Below are positions 22,125-33,500 of a stretch of 64,000 nucleotides of DNA, one piece after another. Under the pieces are notes generated by a model. That model saw only the letters and a list, made by a program, of their open reading frames with translations, searched no databases and was not told the origin of the DNA. Position 1 is the first letter of the stretch. Each line of letters begins with the position of its first letter. A program made the translations under genes and the position numbers. The stretch comes from Lactarius indigo (lineage: Eukaryota; Basidiomycota; Agaricomycetes; Russulales; Russulaceae): assembly GCA_025766275.1 (NCBI GenBank), contig JAFKAC010000149.1, positions 1-64,000 of the forward strand, written 5' to 3'.

Positions 22125-22844
22125 TGTTATGGACTGGACTTGTTTTCAACTTTACCTTAATTTCTTACTTACACTTGCATTCATGGGAAAGTCTTTCCTT
22201 TCTTGGCTTTCCCTTTTTTGGACTTGCTGCGCACTAGGAGCCTTAAGATTCTCTCCTAGTGCAAAGTGAGACAATGAGACACTCATTGTCCTTATAAGTC
22301 TTTATTACTACTATACTTGGGCTAAATGCACCCTTTTATGGCAGGTGTCTCATTTCTATTTTTAACTTTGAGACATGTCTCACTTGCCTTTTATATCCTT
22401 GTTTCTTCTCACACTTACTGCAGATAGCTGTGCACGTCTTCTTCTTTTTCCCATGCTTGCTGCAGATTGCTGTACTTTCTTCACACGCTTGCTGCAGATT
22501 GCTGTGTCATTTCTCACGCTTGCTGCGGATTGCGCCATTTGTTTGTTCCACACAAACAAACCTTTTCTATATAAGTTGTGGCCCTAAGTAGCTTGTATCC
22601 TTAGACTCGACTTCTTTACCATCACAGTATACATTGTTTTCCCATTCCCTTGGGGTAACTCTCTGCTGAACCGTCGAACCTCTTGAACCCCCTTGAACTC
22701 CACTCACATCTTGAGTATTGTGTCATACTCTGAGATCCTTGTTAACCACTTAAACCTTGCCATTACCAGCTGAACCCTCGCTCATTGACATAGAAAGACC
22801 AGACTTGCTCACACCGAGCTGAACGTTCCTACTGTAACATTACA
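22125..22844 (+). mobile_element. Solo LTR J inside A3 pol
   Basis: 720 bp, TGTTATGGACTGG ... GTAACATTACA, flanked by exact GGTTT duplications (22120-22124, 22845-22849). TATA at about 22568 (CTATATAAG). Four imperfect copies of a ~32-bp unit with core TTGCTGCAGATTGCTG lie at 22412-22540, upstream of the TATA, as repeated promoter elements would. Confidence 0.9.
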
Positions 22845-22849
22845 GGTTT

Positions 22850-24409
22850 GTCCATGTCTGGTTGACATAAGATGGGATCTTTGCACACAAGCGTGATGAG
22901 AGTTTCTAGGGCTTCTGCTGCTTCTTTTGTCCATTTGAAGGGTCCTTCTGATGTCTTTATTGTGTCTGTGATGGGCCTTGCTAAGTGAGTGAAGTTGGGG
23001 ATGAAGGGTTGCTGATAGTTCAGTGTTCTCAACACGCTTCTTGCTTGTTTGACCGACTTGATGTCTCTTGGCCAGTCCTTTAGTCCTTCTACCTTCTTCG
23101 GGTCGATTTTTATCTGAGACCCGTCGATAACAATGCCTAGGTAGTGGATCTTTCTTTGTTTGAACACACATTTTGATGCTTTGAGGAAGTAAGACTCTTT
23201 TTCGCAGATTTCCAAGAACTCATGTACAATTTGTCTGTGGCGCTCTGTGTCTTCTTCTGTGGCTATCAGGACATCATCCATATACACAAATAGTTCTCTG
23301 GGGTATTTGTCCATGAGTGGTCGGAGTATTCTGCTCATGGTTCTTGCAAAGGTGGCTGGCGCATTTGTGAGGCCAAAGGTCATTACTTGAGGAATGAATA
23401 GTCCCCTTGGTGTTTTGAAGGCTGCTTTCCACTGGTCTTCTTCTTTTATACAGATGTTGTGGTACCCCCATCTGATGTCAAACTTTGAGAACAGTGTTTT
23501 CCCATTCAAGTTGGTCAAAATGTCAGAGATGAGAGGTAGTGGGTAAGTGTCTTTTATTGTCCAAGTGTTTAGGGGTCTGTAGTCGAGGATGGGGCACAAT
23601 CCTCCGTCTGTTTTCTTTCTAAAGAAGAAGGAGGAAGCATAGGGGGAGCTCCCTTCATAGATGTATCCTTTTGCTATGTTTTCGTTGAGATATGCCTTTA
23701 ACTCCTTGTCTTCTTCTGGAGTCAAGGGGTAGATTTTGCAGTTAATCTTGTTAGGCGCATCTGGGTGCAGTGTGATGGGATGGTCTTCTTCTCTTTCTGG
23801 GGGAAAGTGCTGTGCTTCTTCATCTGAGAATACTTTGTTGTGCCACTGGTATTCTTCTGGGATTGTAGTTTCTTTTACTGGGTCAAAGGTTATTTTGGTT
23901 GCTGCCGCTTTTGCTTCTTGGTGTTGTTTTCTTCGGAAGCGGTACCCTCCTATTAGGATGGTGACCGCTTCTCCTTTCAGCTCTTGTTTCTTCCAGTCTA
24001 TGTCTGGGTTTTTGTGTTCAAACCAGGGGTATCCAAAGATCATTCTGTCTTCTCCTAGGCTGGTCATGAAGAATTGGAAAGGAGTGTCCTCTTCTCCTCT
24101 TTTTATCCATAACTGGCATGTTTCCATCATGGTGCCATCTTTGTTCAGTGATCCATCTACACTTCAGACCAATCTGGGTGGTTTTAGAGGAGTGGTTCCT
24201 AACCCAAGTTGTTGGATTAGATTTCAGTTGATTAGGTTGTCTGTTGCACCGCTGTCTAGCAGTACAATTATGCGAGCTTCTTTGTAGTAAAGGCAAACAA
24301 GGACTTTGATTGTCATTGCACTATTGCAAACACTATACATTGAATTGGCCTCCCTGTCAGCTCTCACAGGTCGGCATTGCAAAAATCCTGGTCTAAGGCA
24401 TAGTAGCAT
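22850..24409 (-). pseudogene. Pol of A3, 5' part: protease and RT
   Basis: Protease motif DSGATDNLIN (near 24225-24265) followed by a stop, then an open RT frame with SKFDIRWGYHNI, TFGLTNAPATF and an intact YMDD (near 23270-23285). It continues through KLGIVIDG-type connection blocks to DMDKP, where J interrupts it. Entry is by -1 frameshift from gag at 24382-24388. The protease stops (near 24168 and 24224) make it inactive even without J. Confidence 0.9.
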
Positions 24410-26056
24410 CTCTTTTTGTCCTCAGTCATGCCTTGGACAAGTGCATGGGCTTGTCGGACTTTGTCTTCAGTTGTGGTAGCAGCCACCGATGAGGTGCTTG
24501 CTTCTGGGGTGTAAGGGGGTGCAGTGTCCACTTCTTGGGTGTCTGTGGCTCTGGCTTTGGTTTGGTTGGTGGTGTTTTGTTGTTGGCAGTTCCTAGCCAT
24601 GTGTCCTTGCTGTCTGCACTTGAAGCAGCGGCCTTCTTTCATGAGGGCTTTCTTTTCTTCTTCGGTGAGCTTCTTGAAGGGGGTAGAGGTGGTGGCATCT
24701 ACATCCATCGCATTTGGGTCTCGCTTTGGTCGTCCTTGGTGGACGTTCTGGGTTGGCCCTGGGTTCCTATTCCCTGGTCTGGCTTTTAGCAGCTTCCAGC
24801 GTTGGTGTTCTGCTCTGGCAGTGGTTTTCCACTCGTCCATGGTGTTTGGAATAGTGGTTCGCATAAGGCAAGCACAATACAGTCCTGTGGGTAATCCTCT
24901 TTTGAAGAATTCCACTGTTCCAGGGGCATCTCTTGCCCATCCTGCTATTCCTGCGAGGTTTTCGAAGTCAAGGATGTAACTGTCCAATGCTCCACCCTGC
25001 ATTGTCAGACTGATGAGCTTCTGATAGGCTCTCTCTTTGTTTAGGGTGTTGGTCCAGTCTCTGTTGAAGGTGTCGAGAAAACCATCCCAAAGGTCTTTGC
25101 TGTTTTTGGTGAGGGCTTTGGTGGGGTCTGCTAGTGCCGCTTCCATGTCATCTTTGGTTTGGTTGACCCATAGTTGTACACCAGGTCCTTTGAACATTGT
25201 AAGGGCGAATAGTACTCATGCATATGCTTCTTTGATAAGTTCATTTTCGCTGTTTAACTTGATGTATCACAGTAGTTCTCTTTTGAACTGACCACTCTCT
25301 GTTCTATCTCCAGTGAACAGAGTAGGAGGTGCTCCTTTGAGTCCTCCTGAGCTTGTTGTTGGTATTCCCCCTGTTCCAGTGCTTGAGCCAGTACCTGTGC
25401 CAGTGCCTGTGGTGTTTATAGCTGACATGATGAGTGTTGGCTGTGGTGTGATGGGGATCTGGGGTGATTTGACTGGGGAAGGAAATCTGATTGGTGGTAG
25501 TGGGACTGGGAATCCTTCTTCTGCTGGGGATGGTTCTATCCAAATAGGGATAGTGGGGCTGGCTTGTGATGAAGCTTGTGTGGGTACTGTGATGTCTAGG
25601 TGGTGTTCTGAGGAGTGAGATGGTTCTGAGTGTGATTCTGCTTCGTCTGAACTGGGTTCTTCTCCTAAGGAGTCTTGTTGTAGTCCGTATGTTCCCCTAG
25701 TGTTTCTTGGTGCTGAGGATGACTTGTTGTGTTGGTGTTTCTGGGCTCTGTTCATCTTCTTCATTCCACCAGCCTAGTCCTTCAGCGAATCTTTGTGGTG
25801 TGATGTTTATGGCTCTGGTGTGGTATGTGTTCCGAAAGTATCGGAGGATGTACCAGTTGTTGTTGATGAATTCTACTGGTCTGAGTTTGCCTTTGATGAG
25901 GCACTTGTAACAAGGTGGTCTGTTTGGTGTTGTGGCCCAGCAAGCTCCTCTTCCTAATTGACTGCTTTTAATGTGGTGTGGGAGGTCGTCTTGTGTTCTG
26001 GTTGTGACTGGAGTCCAATCGTTGTCTGATTCAAAGGTGACACTGATGCTAGCCAC
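24364..26056 (-). pseudogene. Gag of element A3
   Basis: Counterpart of 4025-5716. The frame begins at the conserved GTGGC (26056) as VASISVTFESDNDW, runs through a Ser/Pro-rich part, then breaks by an indel near 25697-25764. The TGA at 25267-25269 is shared with A2. It reopens at 25197 (capsid-like) and has CCHC CFKCRQQGHMARNC near 24590-24640. It ends at 24364 with pol overlapping. No upstream in-frame ATG. Confidence 0.85.
24382..24388 (-). promoter_or_regulatory. Candidate -1 frameshift heptamer of A3 (GGATTTT)
   Basis: The minus strand reads CAG GAT TTT TGC in the gag frame, identical to A2. The -1 frame leads into LQCRPVRADREAN and the protease. Confidence 0.6.
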
Positions 26057-26251
26057 AATTGTGGTCTGTTTTTGGATGCTGGTTTGTGTAATGGGATGGC
26101 TAAAGTGGCCTCTTGTGTCAGGGAGGATCCAGTCGCCCGGCTATGCTGTCGTTCTGGGTTCTGTGGAGTGTCTGGTTGTTGGCTGATGTGTCCTCTTGGA
26201 TCGTTGCCCACTCTGCTGTGTGGCAGTAGTGTCTTGGGTGTGTTGGAAGTT

Positions 26252-26265
26252 GTAGACTTGGCTTA
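26252..26265 (-). promoter_or_regulatory. Self-priming site of A3
   Basis: The minus strand just inside the 5' LTR reads TAAGCCAAGTCTAC, the same as in A2. It complements AGACTTGGCTT, found in the family A LTR 33 nt after the TATA box. No tRNA-type site is seen. Confidence 0.75.
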
Positions 26266-27392
26266 TGTTACGCCCTAGCAGGGGCGTGGGTTCTGAAGGT
26301 TCTAAGTCACACAAGTATCAAGTGAAGACATCTGTTGTCTTATTGCTATAAAATACGAGTGGCAAAAGTGTGGCACAAGGTGCAGCACTACTCTGTAATG
26401 TAGGACTCCTTGTCCGAAGTGTCTAACACTTCTCTACACTTGATCTTGCTAGTGCACAGAGTATAACAGGTGTGATGCGTTGATATAGTTCAACTGCAAA
26501 GACTTTGGAGTGTACTGATTAGGGACTGAGGTAGGGGATGCACAAGAAGAGGGGAATAAAGTGTTGAAGTGCAGAACTAACAAGCAAAGAATAAGCTTGG
26601 ACAGCTAGGAGGACAAGTTAACTTCAGAGGTGAAGGGAACTCTATTACAACTGCATACCTAGGAGGACAAGTTACTATAAAGAAGCAACACCTATGAGTA
26701 AAGGTATTAAGAGAAGTAAAGAGAAAGGAAACTTACACTTCAGAGGTGAAGGGAACTCTGAAGTGTAGAGGCGAAAACAGCAGTCCTTATATACAGGACG
26801 CTTAGCTAATAATGGTCTGTGCACACTGGTGACTCAAACACAATACAGGTGGTCTGTGCACCAGAGGGAGAAATGCCATTGGATGGCAGAGAACAATAGC
26901 TGCCTAAAGCAGACAATACCGGTATCTTAACAAATAGAAAGAACAATAAGAACCATATATGGTTCTAGCAATAAAGATAAACAAAAGTGGTCCGTATGAG
27001 TCTGGAGTGTCCATAAGTCCATAAGGGACAGATACCATATATAGTATGTGGGCTGACTCAATCAGATCCCACGAGACATGTGACTTTTACAGTCACGTCT
27101 CAACATAAAGTGAGGTCACACCAAAGTATGAAGGCAAGGTTGCTAGATTGCAAATGAAGCCAAGTCTGGCTTCCTACAGTCTATGGTACAGGTTTATATA
27201 GGACAAGGTTCCAAACAACATGAACACAAGTCCACACTATCAAAGAGACCAAACAGAACAAGGAGATATTCAGATCAAAGGAAACAGCGCCACTGGTAGC
27301 AGTAGCTCCTTTGGTAACAAGGTATAGTACAAAAGGGGAACAGCAAGGTAGAAACATACTGTGACTGAGGTCCGAAGTGTTGGATCATAACA
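26266..27392 (-). repeat. 5' LTR of A3, interrupted by solo LTR I
   Basis: Family A LTR, TGTTACGCCC ... GGATCATAACA. Without the 544-bp insert and its 5-bp duplication it is about 578 bp. It abuts the CCAAC target duplication at 27393. Confidence 0.92.
26562..27105 (-). mobile_element. Solo LTR I with intron-like repeat cassette
   Basis: 544 bp, TGTTGAAGTG ... CGTCTCAACA, with exact TAAAG duplications (26557-26561, 27106-27110). On the minus strand TATATAAGG is at 26793, with a hairpin ACTTCAGAG ... CTCTGAAGT about 33 nt downstream. The 16-mer TAACTTGTCCTCCTAG occurs twice (26674-26659 and 26620-26605); the first copy is followed by GTATGC and the second ends in AG, giving a 54-nt intron-like span (26658-26605). 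It shares AACTTGTCCTC with LTR L. Confidence 0.85.
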
Positions 27393-27490
27393 CCAACCTC
27401 ATCCCACTCCCATTTCTCCATAAACATCTCCTTTACATTTTGTACTAGTGTCCTATCATTGCCCATCAAGACCCCATCATTTATATACAC
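27393..27490 (-). pseudogene. Ty1/copia RT relic, fragment 2
   Basis: The minus strand reads VYINDGVLMGNDRTLVQNV then KEMFMEKWEWDEVG, matching the Ty1/copia RT active-site region (normally YVDD; here YIND, so inactive). It continues into 18036-18093 once A3 is removed, and upstream into 27932-28030 once the LTR at 27491 is removed. Confidence 0.75.
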
Positions 27491-27931
27491 TCTTACAATT
27501 CAAGTCGATGTTGTGAACACTTACTACTTACCATGTGGTATGGGTAGTAGGGTGTAATCTGCCATGGACTTGGAGTGTGTCAGTCACAAGTAGTAGTTAA
27601 TGACTCCATCCTAGTAGTAGTTGTACTAGGGTTTGCTGTATTTACATGACTCATTGGATGCTTTCAGACAGTGCTTCAAAGCCCATCTCTACTTGTATTT
27701 AGGATACAGAAAGAAGACCAAGACATGCCATCTTGGTCTTCTTGAATCGTTACCTGTTTCTAAAATTCCTCTTCGCCTTTTGTCCAAACCACTTTTGTGA
27801 TAGGTGCCTGCAAGCGTCCTTTGTGCCTTCAACCATTACCCGAGTCACATGCCTTCAAGCTTTGTACATTTTCTAAGTTGTGCTGCCTTATCATTCAGCT
27901 CAAGTCAAGCTAACATCGTGACAGCGTTACA
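27491..27931 (+). mobile_element. C-like solo LTR in opposite orientation
   Basis: 441 bp, starting TCTTACAATTC (TG mutated) and ending GACAGCGTTACA. Its reverse complement begins TGTAACGCTGTCACGATG, like the C LTR. It has the GAAGACCAAGA / CCATCTTGGTCTTC hairpin near 27711-27750. Flanks TACAC (27486-27490) and TGCAC (27932-27936) are a one-mismatch duplication. It is inserted in the copia relic. Confidence 0.78.
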
Positions 27932-28030
27932 TGCACTCTTACCACTACCTTTAGTCTCATCTACTCAATTCTGGCTGAGACCAACCCAGCTTGTCCCCCA
28001 CAGTGTCTTTCCACTCATGTAGCTGCTCAA
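27932..28030 (-). pseudogene. Ty1/copia RT relic, fragment 3
   Basis: Minus-strand reading GDKLGWSQPELSR followed by RLKVVV leads into RVYINDGVLMG of fragment 2, as expected upstream of the copia RT active site. It has stops and is very short. 28031-28125 shows nothing recognisable. Confidence 0.5.
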
Positions 28031-28125
28031 CATCCTCATATTGCTATATACCCTGCCTATCTTCCCCATACACATTCCTAGGTTGTCAACCCACTCTTCT
28101 TTCCCACCCACACCAACAGAGAGGT

Positions 28126-28382
28126 TGTAATTCCACTACAGGGGCATTAGGTACAACCTGTACCAAGTCAGTCAATACATGGTAGTACAGGCTCAAAGGC
28201 CCGACTTCAGTAAGACGATGCACAAGAGTCACAAGGATGTGAGTCACTTGGACTATAGAGGAAGGCTAAGGTGTAAAGACCTAGAAAAAACAGGGGGTCG
28301 CAAGACAGTGAAAGGCGTAGAGGTGTTCCGCGTTTAGATGAGTGTAGTATTACACAAGAAGTCTAGTCTACTGTACAAGCTA
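28126..28382 (-). repeat. LTR of element K, outer part
   Basis: Starts TGTAATTCCACTAC and stops at the AGCTA duplication of element B (28378-28382). Together with 36805-37134 it forms one LTR of about 587 bp that B split. The start is a judgement from the TG end; there is no second K LTR to compare. Confidence 0.55.
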
Positions 28383-28892
28383 TGTTACGCTCCACCGGCG
28401 TTAGCCCGACTTGGACTTAGAATAGGCGTAATCGACTTAGCAAAGATAAGTGAATGGGGACCACGTGTCAACCCAACACAAGCTGAACAGGGGCACTACT
28501 GGCACATGCTGCAGCCAAAGGATGAAGAAGGGTATCCCTTGGTGGATACAAGTGGAGGCACACTTAGTCCGAGACTAAGGCAGAACAAGAGACAAGTCAA
28601 GTGGTGGATTGAAGAAGACCAAGATGGAGACTCTTGGTCCTCCAAGGTGTCTACTTATACAGATACACACGGGCTTTAAAGCGCCATTCGAAACAGTAGG
28701 TAACCAATAGCATAACTAGCTCAAACCCTAGTACAGCTATCCTAGGAATGAGTCATACATGAGTCACAATCACATGCGAACTACTATGCTGACTGATACG
28801 GTGTAAGAGTCCATGACTAATACTACTATCGGGTCGTAGTCATAACCGACCATGAGTCATCCACAACACATAATAAGTCCGTACCTGTAACA
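28383..28892 (-). repeat. 3' LTR of element B
   Basis: 510 bp, TGTTACGCTCCACC ... CGTACCTGTAACA. Nearly identical to 36291-36799. Confidence 0.95.
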
Positions 28893-28924
28893 TCACCCCC
28901 TTTTCAGGAGTGAGGCCCACCTCA

Positions 28925-29905
28925 CTAGTCCACTACCGATTCTTGCCTCATCTTCTCCGCCTCATCCTCCATTCGCCCTAGTATGTTAGTGCGCTCCAAA
29001 CGATAAAGACTGTCCTTCTTATCATCCGCCACCATCTGCCTCTCCATCTGTAGTTGCCGAATCCTCTTCTCCAGTTGGTCCTCGGCGAACGCGAATTGCC
29101 GGAACTGGCGTAATTCTTGAGTAAGGGTGACGTCCCCAATGCGCATTAGAAGCAGGTCAGTGGGGTGTCGGTCACAGAGCATGAAGTATTCTTCATGGGG
29201 TATGAACGCTCAGTTGTCCTTCGGGAGATGGGGGGTGGCGTAAAGGGGTTTGCCGTAGAGGAAACCCGATCTCGGAGCTAGTCCAAGTACGAAGGGGTCT
29301 CCTCCTTGGATAACCTGTATGTGGGATGCTTGTACCATCGGTCCGTTGGGGAGCTTGATCAGGAACGGAATGTAATCGGGTCCTTGATTGACCCGGAACC
29401 CCTCAGGGATGATGGCCCTGGTTGCTGGGTCTCGTTCGCCCATTGGTGTATAATGAGCCGCTTGTGCCACAGCGACTCGTCCTCGGTGTAGAGGCCCCCC
29501 CGCTGCGTCAACGAGGTAGGGAGTGGCGGCTGGATCTTCAGTGTAGAATTCATGGTTAAGGAACGCGTGCCTGATGGGGTAGTGGTCTCTAAGCTCGTCT
29601 TCATCCTCATCCTCATCCAGTACTCCCTCCGCTCCTTCATCATTTGGCGTCGGCAGGCGGCGATATGCAGTTGCTCCTGCTGCCACCGCGCCACCGTCTC
29701 CTTCCATTCTTGTTCGTATTTCTTCATGGCGTCCGGTGGTTTCACTGTGCAGGACAGCTGCTTGAAGCCGAAAAAGCTCGTCTTCGGTGAGGAAGACTTC
29801 GGGCTCACCGGTGTTGGGGTTTGTGAGAGCATACATTGGCGGTGGTGCTGGTTGAGTTGTTGTTGGATCATCGCTGAGAGTTCCCTGTATGGGCACAGGG
29901 AATCA
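28925..29905 (-). pseudogene. Pol C-terminal extension of element B
   Basis: Follows the integrase frame once solo LTR G3 is removed. Blocks homologous to element C: KKYEQEWKETVARWQQEQL (near 29700-29740), HYPIRHAFL, GFRVNQGPDYIPF, HIQVIQGGDPFVLG, GKPLYATPH (near 29230-29260), and a coiled coil starting TLTQELRQFRQF (near 29096-29135) running to SLYRLERTNILGRM. A stop near 29210 and a frame change near 29620 break it. Unlike family A it has no Cys knuckles at the end. Function unknown. Confidence 0.78.
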
Positions 29906-30511
29906 TGTTGATAAGTGACCCTTGCGCACTTAGCGGCTCTAACGGACCGGACTTACAGATATGGACTGCTGTAGATTAATTAGGACCGCTTTAGATTAGA
30001 TTTGACTTGATCTGTACAATCTAGGACTTCTATGACATCACTGTACAATGACATCATATGGACTACTCCGGACTCTTCATTGTACTCTTTCCTTTGTTCT
30101 CTTTCTAGCGTTATCTTTATTGTGATGTCATTATGATATCATCTTAGTCTGGACCCTCTTTGTTTTGCGCTCCTTGTTCACCATTAGCACACTCCTTTGT
30201 CCCACATGTAGAATAACGTCCCTTGTATTGTGTGACCCTATGTTACTTCTCTTGTAGTAGTGTCACTCCTCTGTATAGTATAAGTAGTAGGCTTGTACGC
30301 TCCTGGTCCACATCAGTTCCTCACTGCTCTGTGTGCCAGGTATGTCTTATTCCCTCAATTGTATCATCAGTTCCTCACTGCTCTGTGTGCCAGACAACCT
30401 CTGCTTCACTCTGCTTGACTTCATCCCTGTTGCTGCCTTTCAGCCACTCTTGATATCTCACCACAGTCCTCTTGTCACTGTGAGTATCATCTTCATGTGT
30501 GCTGTTCATCA
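29906..30511 (+). mobile_element. Solo LTR G3 inside element B
   Basis: 606 bp, TGTTGATAAG ... CTGTTCATCA. TATA at 30279. Repeat cassette: copy 1 ends at 30339 followed by GTATGT, copy 2 ends at 30393 before ACAACC (54-nt span 30340-30393). The flanks (AATCA and AATTG) do not match, unlike G1, G2 and G4, so a rearrangement or small deletion accompanied it. Confidence 0.88.
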
Positions 30512-33500
30512 AATTGTTGCAGTGTCTGGTGCAATTCTTCACTAGTGATAGGGCCATCTTCCTCATGCTGCATGGGGGTACGGCCTCTACCCGCAGCTCC
30601 AGTGACTGCGGTGTCATTGGTGGAGTCGGGGTTGACAAGCGTGGCGGAGGAGTCGTTGACGAGGGTAGAGAGGAGTGCAAGCTGGTCATTGCGTCGAGTA
30701 GAAGGCATAGGACTAGTGGATGATGGGGACTTATCACGACAAGAGGTCATCCTTATATGTGTCTCCCAGTCGGGGTTGGAATGTTTGAACTCCTGAACGG
30801 CTTCATCGGCAAATACGTCATCCTTATCTATCCATTGATTGTCGGAATCAGGATAACCCTTCCATTTGACAAGATATTGGAGCCGACATCTTCTGCCGAA
30901 TCGCCAAGAGTCTAGAATCTTCTCGACCTCGTATTCTTCTTCGTTATCGACCAAATCAGGTGGTGGGCGCTGATAATTTGGTCTGTGCGTGGGTGTTTCG
31001 CGATAAGGTGTGAGAAGATCTATGTGGAAGACATCATGGATGCTCCACTGCGTGGGAAGTTCGAGGCAATAATTGACAGGGGACATCACCTGGACGACCT
31101 TAAATGGTCCATGCCTTTTGGCAGCCAGTTTTGCGGTTGGCTGGTGCGTGCGTAAGTGGCGTCCTTCAAGCCACACGAGGTCTCCCTCTTTGAACCTGGG
31201 CGTATCTTTATGTTTGACCCATGACTTCTGCGCCCTGAGCATACACGAGAATGCACGCTGTCGCGCTTGCTTGAACTGGTCCAGCCTCAGGGACACTTGT
31301 GGGATAGGGGAAGGTCTATCGGTCCAATCAGCGCGAGGGTTGAATCCTGATAAGAGAAAGAAGGGTGACTCCCACGTGGTTTCGTTTGGCCAGTTATTAT
31401 GCGTGAATTCTGCCATAGGTAGATAACGGACCCAGTCGTCTTGTCGTTCATTTACCCAAAAACGGAGATATTGTTCTAGCCATTGGTTTGTTCGTTCCGA
31501 TTGGCCGTCAGTTCTAGGGTGATAAGTGGTTGAGATATTTTGGCTGATGCCAAGAATTTTGCATATCTCCCGCATGAATTTGGATGCGAAGTGGGGATCT
31601 CGATCACTGATAACACACGAAGAAAGTCCAAATCGTGGGAAGACATGGGAAACATACAGGGCAGCTGTCCCTTCAGCTGTTATTTCTTCGTTGCAAGGGA
31701 TGAAGACGGCGGCTTTGGTGCAGTCGTGATCTGTTACCGTCAGAATAGAGTCATATCCACGAGAGACAGGAAGTTTGGTAATAAAGTCCACTGCAATGGT
31801 CTCAAATGGCAGGGCTTCCAGGTTTAGGGTAAATGGGTTGTAAGGGTGCCCTGATGGGGCGGAGGTTGACTTTGTGTCGCTGGCACTCTGCACAGCCTTT
31901 GACGTAGTCTGTGATGTCATTCTTCATTTGTGGCCACCAGTAGTGTCGCTCGGTAAGTTGAAGGGTGCGTTTAATACCAGGGTGACCATAGACAGGGGAG
32001 TCATGGTGGGCGGCGATGATGGTGCATTTGTCATGGATACCACCGGTGACTACTCGGCATCCGTCCTTATACCACGTCCCTTCGATGTCTTTTAGCTTGT
32101 GAGCGTCAACCCAGGGTTTCAACTTAGCTATGTTTTGTTCGTAAATGGGATGCTCTGGAGTCATTTCCACCAGTAAGATTTCGGGTCTCCAGTGTGGGTG
32201 TCATGGTTCCTCTAATGTGGAGGCACGCACGAAGACGCTTTCCGGCAATACCGTTATACCTTCGTTGTCGTTTTCTCCTTGGTTGTAATCTGGTCTTTGT
32301 GACAGTGCGTCAGCGCGTCCATTAGAAGTTCCCTTGATGTGGTGAATCTCAAAGTCGTACTCAGAGAGTTCGAGTACTTCCCTGGCGACGCGCCTACTAA
32401 TCTTTTGTGGCGACTTCCAATATTGCAGGTTGAGGTGGTCGGAGAATACTTTGATCTTGTGGGGGGATCCCGCTAAGAGGGGTCTCCAGTGGCAGAAGGC
32501 TTTGATGATTGCCAAGAGTTCAAGGTCGTAAATATCATAATTTCATTCGGCTTCATTGAGAGTAGACGAGTAATAGCTGATAGGATGTCATTTACCATCT
32601 GTCTTACGCTGGAGGAGAACAGCTCCAGTGGCAAATCCAGATGCGTCGACTTCTAGTCCAAATTGTTGCATGAGGTCTGGGTGTGCAAGAACGGGTTCGC
32701 TGGTGACAAGGGCTTTGAGGTCTTGGAATGCCTTTTCTTCCTCCGTTCCCCAGTGCCACTCGGTGTCTTTACGCGTTAGTTTGTTAAGAGGTTGTGCTTT
32801 GGTTGCAAATCCTCGTATGAAGGGTCGGTAAAAATTGCAAAATCTGAGAAAAGAGCGGACGTCCTTAACCTTGGTTGGTGTGGGCCAATCTTTGATGCCC
32901 GAAATTTTGACAGGGTCCATGCACATCACCCCCTTTTCAAGGATTACCCCCAGGTAATCCATACGTGGGGAGTGGAAGAGGCATTTCTCGAGTTTGTAAT
33001 ACAAATCATGTTCTGCGGATATGCGGAGTACGTCTTTGACAGCTTTGATGTGGTCTGGTAGTGAGTGATTAAGTCCCGTAGCAATGCCGATGTCGTCCAT
33101 GTAGACTCGAATAACAGTGCCTCACTTTTCATGTTTTGCGATGATATCCCTGAAGATGAAATTCATCATCGTCTGGAACATTGCCGGGGAGTTGGTTAGG
33201 CCAAAAAACATCACCGTTGGTTTGAACAACCCATAACGTGTCTTAAACGCCACCTTTTCTTCATCTCCCTCTTTGATGCGTATATTGTTATACCCCCACC
33301 TGACATCAAGTTTGGTGTAGATGTGGGTGTTGCTGAGGTCGGTAATGAGGTCAGAGATAAGAGGGAGTGGGTACTGATTGCGGATAGTAACTGCATTGAT
33401 TTTCCGATAGTCTTGGACGGGCCGCAGTTTTCCGTCCTTCTTTTTAATGAAGAAGAAGGATGAAGCGTATGGAGATTTGGAGGGTCGTATATACCCTTTC

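Larger units (their letters stand above)
18094..27392 (-). mobile_element. Ty3/gypsy chromovirus element A3
   Basis: Minus-strand copy of family A with LTRs 18094-18747 and 26266-27392, flanked by exact CCAAC duplications (18089-18093, 27393-27397). The order from the right is 5' LTR, self-priming site, gag, pol, C-terminal extension, 3' LTR. Solo LTR J splits pol and solo LTR I splits the 5' LTR. It shares three in-frame TGA codons with A2 and carries others, so it is inactive. Its integrase region is full length, unlike A2. Confidence 0.93.
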
